Positions 6,622 through 15,729 of a stretch of DNA of 64,000 nucleotides are shown here, piece after piece. The number at the start of each line of letters is the position of its first letter. The stretch's first letter is position 1. Both the position numbers and the translations under genes were made by a program. This DNA is from Streptomyces sp. NBC_01214 (lineage in GTDB: Bacteria; Actinomycetota; Actinomycetes; Streptomycetales; Streptomycetaceae): positions 62,001 to 126,000 of the forward strand of contig NZ_JAPEOS010000001.1 of the NCBI RefSeq assembly GCF_026340975.1, read 5' to 3'. The notes under the pieces were generated by a model. That model saw nothing but the letters and a program-made list of their open reading frames with translations. It was not told the DNA's origin and did no database searches.

Positions 6622-8427
6622 ATGACCAGCGACAGTGAGATGACCCCCGACATGCCCGACTGGGAGAAGCGGTTCCGGGCACCGCGCGTCGGGCTCCCCG
6701 ACTGGGCCGAGGACGCCCCGGACCGTTCGCTCTTCGTCTCCAACGCGACCGGAACCTACGAGATCTACGCGTGGGACCGCGCCACCGGCGAGCAGCGGCA
6801 GGCCACCAGCCGCCCCAACGGCACCACCGACGGAACCCTCTCCCCCGACGGGGAGTGGATCTGGTGGTTCTCCGACACCGACGGCGACGAGTTCGGCACG
6901 TGGGTGCGCCAGCCCTTCGCGGGCGGCCCCGACGAGCCGGCCACCCCGGGCCTGGAGCCCTCGTACCCCGCCGGGCTGGCCATCGGGCGGGACGGGACGG
7001 CCGTCGTGGGGCGCTCCACCGACGAGGACGGCTCGACCGTCCACGTGGTCCGGCCCGACGGCTCCGCGCCCACCGTGATCTACCGGCACCGGGAGTCGGC
7101 GGGCGTCGGCGACCTGTCCCGCGACGGAACACTGGTGGCCGTCGAGCACACCGAGCACGGCGACGCGATGCACTCCGCCCTGCGCGTCCTGACCTTGGAC
7201 GGGACCACCGTCGCCGAGCTGGACGACTCCCGGGGCGGGTCCGAGGAGCTGGGCCTGGAGGTCCTCGGTTTCGCGCCGGTCGCGGGCGACACCCGGCTGC
7301 TCGTCGGCCACCAGCGGCGCGGCCGCTGGGAGCCGATGGTGTGGGACGTGGCCACCGGCGCCGAGCAGGAACTCGCGATCGACCTGCCGGGCGACGTCAG
7401 CGCCGAGTGGTACCCGGACGGTTCCGCCCTGCTGGTCGCGCACAGCTTCGAGGCCCGCAGCGAGCTGTGGCGCTACGACCTGGCCGCACGGGAGCTCGTA
7501 CGCGTGGACACGCCCGCGGGGTCGGTGTCGGGGGCCACCGCGCGCCCCGACGGGACGGTGGAGTACCTGTGGTCCTCGGCCGCCGAGCCCTCGGCGGTAC
7601 GGTCCACCGCGGGCGGGATCGTCCTGGACCCGCCCGGTTTCCGGGCGCCCGGCTCGGTACCGGTCGAGGACGTGTGGGTGGAGGGCCCGGGCGGGCGGAT
7701 CCACGCGCTCGCGCAGCGGCCGGCGGGTCACGGCGAGGGCCCCTTCCCGACGGTCTTCGAGATCCACGGCGGGCCGACCTGGCACGACAGCGACTCCTTC
7801 GCGTCGGCCCCGGCGGCCTGGCTGGACCACGGCTTCGCCGTGGTGCGGGTCAACTACCGCGGCTCGACGGGGTACGGCCGCGAGTGGACCGACGCCCTCA
7901 AGTACCGGGTCGGGCTGATCGAGCTGGAGGACATCGCGGCGGTCCGGGAGTGGGCGGTCTCCTCCGGCCTCGCGGACCCGTCCCGCATGGTGCTGTCGGG
8001 CGGTTCCTGGGGCGGGTACCTGACGCTGCTGGGCCTGGGCACGCAGCCCGAAGCCTGGGCCGTGGGCCTGGCCGCCGTACCGGTCGCGGACTACGTGACG
8101 GCGTACCACGACGAGATGGAGGCGCTGAAGGCGCTGGACCGCACCCTCTTCGGCGGTACGCCGGAGGAGGTCCCGGACCGCTTCGAGGCGTCCTCGCCGC
8201 TGACGTACGTGGACTCCGTGAAGGCGCCGGTGCACATCGCGGCCGGCGTGAACGACCCGCGCTGCCCGATCCGCCAGATCGACAACTACGTGGACCGGCT
8301 CGCCGCGCGCGGGGCCGTGCACGAGGTGTACCGGTACGACGCCGGTCACGGTTCGCTGGTGGTGGAGGAGCGGATCAAGCAGGTCCGGATGGAGCTGGAG
8401 TTCGCGCTGAAGCACCTGCCGCACTGA
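6622..8427 (+). CDS. S9-family (prolyl oligopeptidase-like) serine peptidase
   Basis: The 601-residue protein has an N-terminal seven-bladed beta-propeller-like region (residues about 30-360). It shows repeated strand patterns such as LSPDGEWIWWFSDTDG and SAEWYPDGSALLV. A C-terminal alpha/beta hydrolase follows. The nucleophile lies in GGSWGGYL (Ser near 462). The acid and the His follow in NDPRCPIRQ and YDAGHGS. This is the layout of the S9C acylaminoacyl-peptidase branch, which removes N-acylated residues or cleaves short peptides in the cytosol. No signal peptide. Two ATGs lie close together (6613 and 6622); neither has a strong ribosome site, and I chose the second. SURF1 follows 43 bases later. 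Confidence 0.85.
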   Translation: MTSDSEMTPDMPDWEKRFRAPRVGLPDWAEDAPDRSLFVSNATGTYEIYAWDRATGEQRQATSRPNGTTDGTLSPDGEWIWWFSDTDGDEFGTWVRQPFAGGPDEPATPGLEPSYPAGLAIGRDGTAVVGRSTDEDGSTVHVVRPDGSAPTVIYRHRESAGVGDLSRDGTLVAVEHTEHGDAMHSALRVLTLDGTTVAELDDSRGGSEELGLEVLGFAPVAGDTRLLVGHQRRGRWEPMVWDVATGAEQELAIDLPGDVSAEWYPDGSALLVAHSFEARSELWRYDLAARELVRVDTPAGSVSGATARPDGTVEYLWSSAAEPSAVRSTAGGIVLDPPGFRAPGSVPVEDVWVEGPGGRIHALAQRPAGHGEGPFPTVFEIHGGPTWHDSDSFASAPAAWLDHGFAVVRVNYRGSTGYGREWTDALKYRVGLIELEDIAAVREWAVSSGLADPSRMVLSGGSWGGYLTLLGLGTQPEAWAVGLAAVPVADYVTAYHDEMEALKALDRTLFGGTPEEVPDRFEASSPLTYVDSVKAPVHIAAGVNDPRCPIRQIDNYVDRLAARGAVHEVYRYDAGHGSLVVEERIKQVRMELEFALKHLPH

Positions 8428-8470
8428 CCCTGCGGGAGGGCGACCGGTGCACCCCCCGTACGGTGGTGGG

Positions 8471-9235
8471 GTGCACCGGTTTCTCCTGACCCCGCGCTGG
8501 TGGGGGATCAACGTCTTCGTCGCGCTCGCCGTTCCCTTCTGCCTGTTCATGGGGTCCTGGCAGCTCGGCCGGTTCGAGGACCGCGTCGACAGCCACCGGG
8601 AAGCGGGCGCGGAGCGGCCGGTCGACCAGGTGGCGGCGCCCCTGGACTCGCTGCTCCCGGTCGACAAGACGACCTCCGGACGGCTGGCCTCCACGGCTGG
8701 GGAGTACGGCGACCAGCTGCTGGTGCCCGAGCGACGGCTGGACGGCCGGTCCGGGTTCTACGTGTTGACGCTGCTGAAGACCGACTCCGGCAAGACCGTC
8801 CCGGTGGTCCGGGGCTGGCTGCCGGGGGTGGCGGATCCCGCGAAGGCGCCGGTCCCGCCGACCGGCCGGGTCGAGGTCAGCGGGGCCCTGCAGGCCTCGG
8901 AGAACGCCGGTACGAAGGGGGTCCACTCCCAGGGCGGACTGCCGGCCGGGCAGCTCGGGGTGATCAGCGCGGCCTCGCTGGTCAACATCGTCCCGTACGA
9001 CCTGTACGACGCCTGGCTGACCGTGCAGACCCCGTCGGAGGGGATGGTTCCGGTGCCCGCGCAGGCGCCGACCAACACCGGGCTCGACCTGAAGGCCTTC
9101 CAGAACCTCGGCTACACCGGCGAGTGGTTCGTCTTCGTCGCCTTCGTGCTCTTCATGTGGTTCCGGCTCTACCGGCGCGAGGTGGAGACCATCCGCGACG
9201 CCGAGGCGGGCCTGCTGGAGCCCGCCGCGCGCTAG
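8471..9235 (+). CDS. SURF1-family membrane protein
   Basis: The protein (254 residues from GTG 8471) has the SURF1 plan. An N-terminal membrane segment (WWGINVFVALAVPFCLFMGSWQLGRF) comes first, then a soluble domain with VVRGWLPG and the typical NTGLDLKAFQNLGYTGEWF near the end. A second membrane segment (FVFVAFVLFMWFRLY) closes it. SURF1 proteins help assemble the haem centres of aa3-type cytochrome c oxidase in the membrane. The start is set at the GTG after a GGTGGTGG stretch; an ATG-less extension to 8447 is possible. A stem-loop follows the stop. No oxidase genes are nearby. Confidence 0.85.
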   Translation: MHRFLLTPRWWGINVFVALAVPFCLFMGSWQLGRFEDRVDSHREAGAERPVDQVAAPLDSLLPVDKTTSGRLASTAGEYGDQLLVPERRLDGRSGFYVLTLLKTDSGKTVPVVRGWLPGVADPAKAPVPPTGRVEVSGALQASENAGTKGVHSQGGLPAGQLGVISAASLVNIVPYDLYDAWLTVQTPSEGMVPVPAQAPTNTGLDLKAFQNLGYTGEWFVFVAFVLFMWFRLYRREVETIRDAEAGLLEPAAR

Positions 9236-9241
9236 GTCGTC

Positions 9242-9277
9242 CCTTCCGGATCTTGCCGGCGAGGCGAGATCCGAAGG
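9242..9277 (+). terminator. Stem-loop after SURF1 gene
   Basis: CCTTCCGGATCT (from 9242) pairs with AGATCCGAAGG (to 9277), with one bulged base and a 13-base loop, directly after the SURF1 stop codon. No T run follows, as is common for terminators in high-GC actinobacteria. Confidence 0.55.
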
Positions 9278-9340
9278 AGGCGGCCCAGCCCTGCCGCCCG
9301 GGACACCGACACCGTCTCCGGGCACGCGCCGGGACGGCGG

Positions 9341-10435
9341 CTAGGACAGCGGGATCGCGCCCGTCCGGTAGACCGTTCCGCCACAAGCTTCGGGGATCGT
9401 CGTCCGCGTGGTCGTGGCCCCCGACTGCGGGGTGTGCGAGACGGCCACGCCGGACGGGGCCGGGGACGCGCCCGACTGCGGTTCGACGACCGGTCCGCTC
9501 CCCGTGCCGCCCGTGGCGCCCGCCGGCTCGGTCTGCGGGGGCTTCCCGCCCGTGTCCGTGTTCGCCGGTGCGCAGGTCTGGCCCGACGGCACCCACGCGA
9601 AGCGGACCTCGTACGCCGTGTTCGGGGGGAGCACCAGCGCCGGAGCCGCCGCCGCCGGGTCGGGCAGCAGCCCGCTCGCCGGATCCCCCGCCGTGTGGCT
9701 GACCACGGCGACCCCGGAACCCGAGCCGGCCCCGGTACCGGGCGCCGCGGCCGCGGCGGCGGCGGTCAGGGTGTCCTGGCCGGTGACGGCGCAGCCCTGC
9801 GCCGAGACGTTGGTGACCCGGAAGCTGCCGTACACCCTGCCGTCGGTCTCCGGGGCCCGGGCCGAGCCCACCACCCCGAGCTGGTCCGCACCGCAGCCGG
9901 GTGCTCCGGGCGCCGCCACCGGCGGCAGCGGGCCCGAGCCCGCCGCCGAGCTGCCGGAACCGGCCGGTCCGGCGGAGTTCCCGGCGCCCGACGGGCCTGC
10001 CGTCAGACCGTTCGCCGAGGGGCCCGCCGTGGCGTTCGGCTGCCCGGTGACCCCGCCCACGGGCGGGACCTCGCCGAGGGAGTCGGTCGCCCTCGGCAGG
10101 GACCCGAAGCCGTTCTGGTGGGGGTCGGAAACCGGTGAGTCCCGCTTGTCGCCCGTGGCCTCACCGTGCCCGGCCATCGCGGGGTGGTCCGTGGTCGGGC
10201 CCTCGGCCGCGGACAGGTGCAGTGCGGCCGGGATCGCCGTCCCTACGAGCAGCACGGCCGCGGCGGCGCCGACGAAGGCGGCCCGGCGGTTGCGGGTCCG
10301 GCGCGCGGGGACGGCGTCGCGCAGTCGCTCCAGCGCGTCGGCGGAGGGCTGCAGGCCCTCGACGGCCCCGCGCAGGAGGATGCGCAGTTCCTCTTCGCCG
10401 CTCGCCCCGCCCGGAGGTGTGTGGTCGTCCATCAT
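9341..10435 (-). CDS. Membrane-anchored sigma-factor partner, Ala/Gly/Pro-rich
   Basis: A 364-residue protein. The cytoplasmic N-terminus has helical acidic repeats (GEEELRILLRGAVEGLQ, ADALERLRDAVPARR). One membrane segment (AFVGAAAAVLLVGTAIPAALHL, about 54-75) follows, then a long low-complexity Gly/Ser/Pro linker. The extracellular domain has paired cysteines (GCGADQLG, QGCAVTG, QTCAPAN, EACGGTV). Its start overlaps the stop of the ECF sigma gene by 4 bases, so the two are translated together. That context and the topology suggest an anti-sigma or sensor role. There is no zinc-binding HxxxCxxC motif of the ZAS type. Confidence 0.75.
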   Translation of the reverse strand: MMDDHTPPGGASGEEELRILLRGAVEGLQPSADALERLRDAVPARRTRNRRAAFVGAAAAVLLVGTAIPAALHLSAAEGPTTDHPAMAGHGEATGDKRDSPVSDPHQNGFGSLPRATDSLGEVPPVGGVTGQPNATAGPSANGLTAGPSGAGNSAGPAGSGSSAAGSGPLPPVAAPGAPGCGADQLGVVGSARAPETDGRVYGSFRVTNVSAQGCAVTGQDTLTAAAAAAAPGTGAGSGSGVAVVSHTAGDPASGLLPDPAAAAPALVLPPNTAYEVRFAWVPSGQTCAPANTDTGGKPPQTEPAGATGGTGSGPVVEPQSGASPAPSGVAVSHTPQSGATTTRTTIPEACGGTVYRTGAIPLS

Positions 10436-11196
10436 GACTGCGCAGCCTCCATCGCCACCCGCAGCGCGGCAATGCCCCGCGATCCGTACGCCTTCACCGA
10501 GCCGAGCGATATTCCGAGCGTCTCGGCGACCTGGGCCTCCGTCATGTCGGCGAAGTAGCGCAGCACCAGCACCTCGCGCTGGCGGCGCTGCAGTCCACGC
10601 ATCGCCTTGATCAGATCGTCCCGCTCCAGCTGGTCGTACGCGCCCTCTTCGGCGCTGGCCATGTCCGGCATCGGCTTCGAGAGCAGCTTGAGGCCGAGGA
10701 TGCGGCGGCGCAGGGCGGACCGCGAGAGGTTCACGACGGTCTGGCGCAGGTACGCCAGCGTCTTCTCCCGGTCGCGGACCCGGTTCCGGGCGGAGTGCAC
10801 CCGGATGAAGGCCTCTTGGACCACGTCCTCGCAGGAGGCGGTGTCGTCGAGGAGCAGTGCGGCCAGGCCCAGGAGCGAGCGGTAGTGCGCCTGGTAGGTC
10901 GCGGTGAGGTGGTCGACGGTGGTGCCGGCCACCACCTCGGCGGTCTCGGCCGTCTCGGCCGCCTCGCTCTTGCTGCTCCCGTCCGTCTCAGCGCTGTCGC
11001 GCGGCGCGGGCACGAGGCCGCCCCGGATCGGTACGGGTGTCCGTGCGGGCGCGGCCGACGGTCCCGCTGAGGGCCCCACCGGCGGGACGGGCACGATCAC
11101 GGGGAGACCGCCCCCGGGTGTGCGGAGACGCCGGCGCGACGGGATGATCCCGATCTGCGCCGGCCGGACGGCCGGGTCGAGCAGTGTGTCTGCCAC
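10432..11196 (-). CDS. ECF sigma factor of the SigE-like group
   Basis: The 254-residue protein has an unusually long Pro-rich N-terminal extension (about 95 residues). Sigma region 2 follows (YQAHYRSLLGLAALLLDD, ASCEDVVQEAFIRVH), then region 4 (LIKAMRGLQRRQREVLVLRYF and the helix-turn-helix MTEAQVAETLGISLGSVKAY). Sigma factors of this size bind core RNA polymerase to transcribe a small regulon, normally held inactive by a membrane partner. The downstream overlapping gene fits that role. The GTG start at 11196 lacks a strong ribosome site. A start nearer the conserved domain, around VVAGTTVDHL, is possible and would remove the odd extension. Confidence 0.85.
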   Translation of the reverse strand: MADTLLDPAVRPAQIGIIPSRRRLRTPGGGLPVIVPVPPVGPSAGPSAAPARTPVPIRGGLVPAPRDSAETDGSSKSEAAETAETAEVVAGTTVDHLTATYQAHYRSLLGLAALLLDDTASCEDVVQEAFIRVHSARNRVRDREKTLAYLRQTVVNLSRSALRRRILGLKLLSKPMPDMASAEEGAYDQLERDDLIKAMRGLQRRQREVLVLRYFADMTEAQVAETLGISLGSVKAYGSRGIAALRVAMEAAQS

Positions 11197-11367
11197 GCCG
11201 GTTGGACACGCGTCCCCCCATCAGGGTTGTACGCGCGAGGCACCCTCACCAGCAAAATCCCTATTGCCCTCATGCGCACCCGCTCTTCCCGATTGCCCCG
11301 TCTTTATCGAGACGGCAGTCGGGCCATCACCTTGATCAAGGGATCAGCACCGATCCTACAAAGCGAA

Positions 11368-12441
11368 TTACGCAAATTCACCTGCGATCAGTTCCGCAAT
11401 CTGTGTGGCATTCAGCGCTGCGCCCTTGCGGAGATTGTCGGCGCACACGAAGAACTCCAGGGCGTGACGATCGTCGAGCGAGGCCCGCACCCGCCCCACC
11501 CAGGCGGGATCCGTCCCGGCGGCGTCGACGGGGGTGGGGAACTCCCCGGCGGCCGGGTCGTCCACGAGCACCACGCCGGGCGCGGCCTCCAGGATCTCCC
11601 GGGCGTGCGCGGCCTCCACCTCGCGCTCGAACCGGGCCCGCACGGTCAGCGAATGCCCGGTCAGCACGGGCACCTGGACGCAGGTCACCGACACCGGGAG
11701 CTGCTCCAGCTCCAGGATCCGGCGCGTCTCCCCGCGTACCGCCAGCTCGTGCGAGGACCAGCCGTCCGCGCGCAACTCGCCGGACCAGGGCACGACGTTG
11801 AGGGCGAGCGGGGCCGCGAAGGGGCCGGTGTCCTCGCCCACGGCGCGGCGGACGTCCCCGGGCTGCTCGCCCAGGGAGGTCCCGGCGATCAACGACTGCT
11901 GGCGGCGCAGCGCCTCGGAACCGGCCCGACCGGCGGCGCTCGCGGCCTGGTACGAGGAGACGACCAGGTCGCAGAGGGAGTACTCGGAGTGCAGCGCGCC
12001 CAGGGCCGCGACCATGGTGGCGGTCACGCAGTCCGGGCCGGCGACGATCCCGCGCGGCCGGATCCGTACGGCGTGCCCGTTGACCTCGGGCACCACCAAC
12101 GGGACTTCGGGGTCCTCCCGGAAGGCGGCGGACAGGTCGATGACGACCGAGCCGCGCGTGGTGACCACGGGGGCCCACCGGGCCGAGATCTCGGCCGGGG
12201 TGAGGAAGAGGGCGATGTCGCCCGGTCCGAGGCCGTCGAAGGCGTCCTCGGTGAGGGCGATCACCTCGGTCTCCTCCGCACGGACGGCCAGCATGCGGCC
12301 GGCCGAGCGCGCGGAGGCGATCAGGCGGATCTCGCCCCAGACGTCGGCCCGCAGGGACAGCATCTGGAGCAGGACCGAACCGACTGCTCCGGTCGCCCCG
12401 ACCACGGCGAGTGCCGGGCCGGAGGACCGGGTGCGGGTCAT
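11368..12441 (-). CDS. asd: Aspartate-semialdehyde dehydrogenase homologue with altered active site
   Basis: This 357-residue protein keeps the family frame: NADPH-binding [10 protein letters not shown] at 13-22, the nucleophile Cys138 in GPDC, Gln165 in SSYQAAS, the phosphate-site Arg108, His263 in LTGHS, and the C-terminal [11 protein letters not shown]. The enzyme normally reduces aspartyl phosphate to aspartate semialdehyde for Lys, Met, Thr and diaminopimelate. Several usually invariant positions differ. NPNC is GPDC. The Lys of the E-x-K-M motif is Ala234. The substrate-carboxylate Arg of CVRVP is Gln256. Its ATG overlaps the ask stop (ATGA), so it is in the ask operon. It may be an impaired or specialised paralogue, with a canonical asd elsewhere. 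Confidence 0.8.
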   Translation of the reverse strand: MTRTRSSGPALAVVGATGAVGSVLLQMLSLRADVWGEIRLIASARSAGRMLAVRAEETEVIALTEDAFDGLGPGDIALFLTPAEISARWAPVVTTRGSVVIDLSAAFREDPEVPLVVPEVNGHAVRIRPRGIVAGPDCVTATMVAALGALHSEYSLCDLVVSSYQAASAAGRAGSEALRRQQSLIAGTSLGEQPGDVRRAVGEDTGPFAAPLALNVVPWSGELRADGWSSHELAVRGETRRILELEQLPVSVTCVQVPVLTGHSLTVRARFEREVEAAHAREILEAAPGVVLVDDPAAGEFPTPVDAAGTDPAWVGRVRASLDDRHALEFFVCADNLRKGAALNATQIAELIAGEFA

Positions 12442-12959
12442 CGTCCGGTGCCTCCGTAGACGACGGCTTCGGCGCTGTCGGAGTCGAGGCCGAAGGCCGT
12501 GTGCACGGCGCGGACGGCTTCGTTGACGTCGTCCTGGCGGGTGACGACCGAGATGCGGATCTCGGAGGTCGAGATCAGCTCGATGTTCACGCCCGCGTCG
12601 GACAGCGCCTGGAAGAAGGAGGCGGTGACGCCCGGGTTCGTCTTCATGCCCGCGCCGACCAGGGAGATCTTGCCGATCTGGTCGTCGTAGCGCAGGGAGT
12701 CGAAGCCGATCGCGCCCTTCGCCTTCTCCAGCGCCTCGATGGCCTTGTGGCCCTCGGTCTTGGGGAGCGTGAAGGAGATGTCCGTGAGGCCCGTGGAGGC
12801 CGCGGAGACGTTCTGCACGATCATGTCGATGTTGATCTCGGCGTCCGCGATGGCGCGGAAGATCGCCGCGGCCTCGCCCGGCTTGTCCGGGACACCGACG
12901 ACCGTGATCTTGGCTTCGGAGACGTCGTGCGCGACTCCGGAGATGATGGCGTGCTCCAC
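12438..12959 (-). other. Internal in-frame start for the Ask beta (regulatory) subunit
   Basis: Inside ask, a GTG at 12959 ([12 protein letters not shown]) is preceded by AAGGGGA at 7 bases' distance. Starting here gives a 173-residue protein made of the two ACT domains only. In Corynebacterium and other actinobacteria, aspartate kinase is an alpha2-beta2 enzyme in which the roughly 172-residue beta chain comes from such an internal start. Position, length and ribosome site all agree. Confidence 0.7.
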
Positions 12960-13712
12960 CTGCGCGTCCCCTTGCGGATTCTCGTTGCTGACCCAGGTGC
13001 CCGGCAGTCCGGAGAAGGACGAGCGGACGTGGATCGGGATGTTGTAGCGGCGCGCGTACTCGACGCAGCGGTGCAGCAGCACCTTGGAACCGGAGGCCGC
13101 GAGCTCCAGCATGTCCTCGGAGGAGATCCAGTCGATCTTCTTGGCCTTCTTCACGACGCGGGGGTCCGCGGTGAAGACGCCGTCGACGTCGGTGTAGATC
13201 TCGCACACCTCGGCGTCCAACGCCGCGGCGAGCGCGACGGCGGTGGTGTCCGAGCCGCCCCGGCCGAGGGTGGTGATGTCCTTGGAGTCCGCGGACACCC
13301 CCTGGAAGCCCGCGACGATGGCGATGTTGCCCTCGTCCAGCGCGGTGCGGATCCGGCCCGGCGTGACATCGATGATGCGCGCTTTGTTGTGGACCGAGTC
13401 GGTGATCACGCCTGCCTGGCTACCGGTGAACGACTGGGCCTCGTGGCCCAGGTTTTTGATCGCCATGGCCAGCAGGGCCATGGAGATCCGCTCCCCGGCG
13501 GTCAGCAGCATGTCGAATTCGCGCCCGGCAGGCATCGGCGATACCTGCTCGGCGAGATCGATCAGCTCGTCCGTCGTGTCGCCCATCGCGGAAACCACGA
13601 CGACCACCTGGTGGCCGTTCTTCTTGGCATCCACGATCCGCTTGGCGACGCGCTTGATGCCCTCGGCATCGGCTACGGAGGAGCCTCCGTACTTCTGCAC
13701 GACAAGGCCCAC
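12438..13712 (-). CDS. ask: Aspartate kinase
   Basis: The protein has 424 residues from GTG 13712, with ribosome site GAGCGAGGAGCG, and begins [22 protein letters not shown]. It phosphorylates aspartate at the head of the Lys/Thr/Met and diaminopimelate pathway. The kinase domain (1-250) shows KYGGSS, the [16 protein letters not shown] nucleotide/aspartate motif and [14 protein letters not shown]. Two ACT domains follow ([20 protein letters not shown] and [19 protein letters not shown]), which bind Lys and Thr for feedback control in this family. Length is normal. It is first in the operon with asd. The longer frame beginning at 13787 is rejected because the ribosome site fits the GTG. Confidence 0.93.
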   Translation of the reverse strand: MGLVVQKYGGSSVADAEGIKRVAKRIVDAKKNGHQVVVVVSAMGDTTDELIDLAEQVSPMPAGREFDMLLTAGERISMALLAMAIKNLGHEAQSFTGSQAGVITDSVHNKARIIDVTPGRIRTALDEGNIAIVAGFQGVSADSKDITTLGRGGSDTTAVALAAALDAEVCEIYTDVDGVFTADPRVVKKAKKIDWISSEDMLELAASGSKVLLHRCVEYARRYNIPIHVRSSFSGLPGTWVSNENPQGDAQVEHAIISGVAHDVSEAKITVVGVPDKPGEAAAIFRAIADAEINIDMIVQNVSAASTGLTDISFTLPKTEGHKAIEALEKAKGAIGFDSLRYDDQIGKISLVGAGMKTNPGVTASFFQALSDAGVNIELISTSEIRISVVTRQDDVNEAVRAVHTAFGLDSDSAEAVVYGGTGR

Positions 13713-13841
13713 GTGCGCTCCTCGCTCAGTCAGTCTCATTGCTGGTGCAGTGTAACGAGCGACCGGGATCCGACCGCCTCGTACCACATCATGAGACGAG
13801 AAGATCAGAGAATGAGTTCCCGGTCCGGCCGCCGCGTTCGC

Positions 13842-14489
13842 TCAGGTGCGGCCGAGGCCGCCGAGCTCCTCGGCCATGACCTGTCCGGCCTGTTCCGCGA
13901 GGTCGTCCTCGGCCAGGTCCTCGTCCGTGTCCAGGCCGTCCAGCGCCGCCAGCGGCTGGTCCAGACGTACGTGGGCCACCAGCGACTGCAGCGCGCGCAG
14001 GGTCGCCGAGGCCGTCGGACCCCAGTTGGTGAAGTACGAGAACTGCCACCACCACAACGCCTCGGTGGTCCGCCCCGCCCGGTAGTGCGCCAGCCCGTGC
14101 CGCAGGTCCGCCACCACGTCGGCCAGGTCGTCGGAGATCCGGTGCGCGACCGGGGCCTTGCGCGGCTCGTAGGGGTCGAAGACCTCCGAGTACACGTCGA
14201 CCGGCTCCAGCATGTAGGCGAACCGCTCGCGCAGCTCGTCGACGTCCGGCTCCGGGCCGAGGTCGGGCTCGTAGCGCTCGTCGGGCAGCACGTCCTGGTA
14301 CGCGCCCAGCCGGCCGCCCGCCAGCAGCAGCTGGGACACCTCCAGGAGGAGGAAGGGCACCGCGCTGTCCGGGTCCTCGCCCTTGGCCACCTCGGTGACC
14401 GCGACGATGAAGGACTCGATCTGGTCCGAGATCTGGACGGCGAAGTCGTCCGGATCCTGGCCCAGGGCGTGCAGCGTTGCGTCAGACAT
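13842..14489 (-). CDS. DUF5063-family protein
   Basis: A 215-residue protein starting [20 protein letters not shown]. It is mostly helical, with an acidic middle ([21 protein letters not shown]) and the [24 protein letters not shown] ... [22 protein letters not shown] segment typical of DUF5063 proteins found beside recR in actinobacteria. The function is unknown. Its start overlaps the end of recR by 8 bases, with AAGGAAGG ten bases before the ATG; an upstream TTG at 14510 is less likely. The conserved position after ybaB-recR suggests a recombination or nucleoid link, but only by context. Confidence 0.8.
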   Translation of the reverse strand: MSDATLHALGQDPDDFAVQISDQIESFIVAVTEVAKGEDPDSAVPFLLLEVSQLLLAGGRLGAYQDVLPDERYEPDLGPEPDVDELRERFAYMLEPVDVYSEVFDPYEPRKAPVAHRISDDLADVVADLRHGLAHYRAGRTTEALWWWQFSYFTNWGPTASATLRALQSLVAHVRLDQPLAALDGLDTDEDLAEDDLAEQAGQVMAEELGGLGRT

Positions 14490-15081
14490 CGAGAAGTCGC
14501 CTTCCTTCAAAGGCCCGCCCGAGCGTGACCTCGTCCGCGTACTCCAGATCTCCCCCGACGGGGAGTCCGCTGGCCAGGCGGGTGACCTTCAGGCCCATGG
14601 GCTTGATCATGCGGGCAAGGTAGGTGGCGGTCGCCTCGCCCTCCAGGTTCGGGTCGGTGGCCAGGATCAGCTCGGTCACCTCGCCGTCGGCCAGGCGCGC
14701 CAGCAGCTCGCGGATGCGCAGGTCGTCCGGGCCGACGCCCTCGATCGGGCTGATCGCGCCGCCGAGGACGTGGTACTTACCTCGGAACTCGCGCGTCCGC
14801 TCGATCGCGACGACGTCCTTCGGCTCCTCGACGACACAGATGACCGTGGTGTCCCGGCGCGGGTCGCGGCAGATGCCGCACCGCTCCTCCTGTGCCACGT
14901 TCCCGCACACCGCGCAGAACCGGACCTTGTCCTTGACCTCCAGCAGCGCGTGCGCGAGGCGGCGGACGTCGGTGGGCTCGGCCTGCAGGATGTGGAAGGC
15001 GATCCGCTGCGCGCTCTTGGGCCCGACGCCGGGCAGCCTGCCCAGTTCGTCGATCAGGTCCTGAACCACGCCTTCGTACAA
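14482..15081 (-). CDS. recR: Recombination mediator protein RecR
   Basis: The 199-residue protein starts at TTG 15081 (ribosome site GAAAGAAGG) with [20 protein letters not shown], the helix-hairpin-helix region. The four-cysteine zinc finger follows ([16 protein letters not shown], residues about 58-73). A Toprim domain then shows [17 protein letters not shown] and [16 protein letters not shown]. RecR with RecO loads RecA on SSB-coated single-stranded DNA for gap repair. Length is exactly typical. The gene lies 34 bases after ybaB and overlaps the DUF5063 gene, forming the usual ybaB-recR unit. Confidence 0.95.
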   Translation of the reverse strand: MYEGVVQDLIDELGRLPGVGPKSAQRIAFHILQAEPTDVRRLAHALLEVKDKVRFCAVCGNVAQEERCGICRDPRRDTTVICVVEEPKDVVAIERTREFRGKYHVLGGAISPIEGVGPDDLRIRELLARLADGEVTELILATDPNLEGEATATYLARMIKPMGLKVTRLASGLPVGGDLEYADEVTLGRAFEGRRLLDV

Positions 15082-15115
15082 CGGACTGCCTTCTTTCGTC
15101 GGGTAGGGGAGAGGG

Positions 15116-15460
15116 TTAGAACGGGAGGCCGGGGATGCCGCTGCCGCCGCCCAGGCCCTGGGCCAGGGGGCCCAGCTTCTGCTGCTGGAGCGCCTGCGCA
15201 TTCTCGTTGGCCGCCTGCACCGCGGCGACCACCAGATCGGCGAGCGTCTCCGTGTCCTGGGGGTCCACGGCCTTCGGGTCGATCACCAGCGCCCGCAGCT
15301 CACCGGATCCGGTGACGGTCGCCCGCACCAGACCGCCGCCGGCCTGGCCCTCGACCTCGGTCCGTGCGAGCTCCTCCTGCGCGGCCGCGAGATCCTGCTG
15401 CATCTTCTGGGCCTGCTGGAGCAGCTGCTGCATGTTGGGCTGGCCACCACCGGGAATCAC
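15116..15460 (-). CDS. YbaB/EbfC nucleoid-associated protein
   Basis: The 114-residue protein starts at GTG 15460 ([18 protein letters not shown]). The long Gln-rich helix [21 protein letters not shown] is followed by the beta strands [20 protein letters not shown] and a C-terminal helix, which is the YbaB fold. Members form dimers that bind DNA and help compact the nucleoid. It is first in the ybaB-recR-DUF5063 unit. A dnaX gene often lies upstream in other bacteria but not here. The Gly-rich end ([13 protein letters not shown]) is typical of Streptomyces versions. Confidence 0.93.
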   Translation of the reverse strand: MIPGGGQPNMQQLLQQAQKMQQDLAAAQEELARTEVEGQAGGGLVRATVTGSGELRALVIDPKAVDPQDTETLADLVVAAVQAANENAQALQQQKLGPLAQGLGGGSGIPGLPF

Positions 15461-15729
15461 AGGGCACTCACTCCATACGTCGTACGTCGAGACCTTCGGA
15501 ACGCTGGTCAATCCGAGCCTACGTGCTCCCCGGGCCCCGCGCCCTACGCCGTGAGGACCAACTCTTTCGAGTGAGAGACGCGGCGTGCGCTTACCTGATG
15601 GAGACCTCCTTGCGGGCGGAAATCCCGGGAATCGTCGCCCATCGCCCGTCATTCGAAGGTAGGAAGAGCATGCGCATCATTGCGCACACGCGCACCACCA
15701 CACGTCAGCGCAGGCAGAGGGAGTGCCGG

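Noticed and set aside
6052..8694. An 880-codon minus-strand frame
   Set aside because: It is antisense to the S9 peptidase gene and overlaps codA in another frame. Its translation is Arg/Pro/Gly-rich with no family motif.
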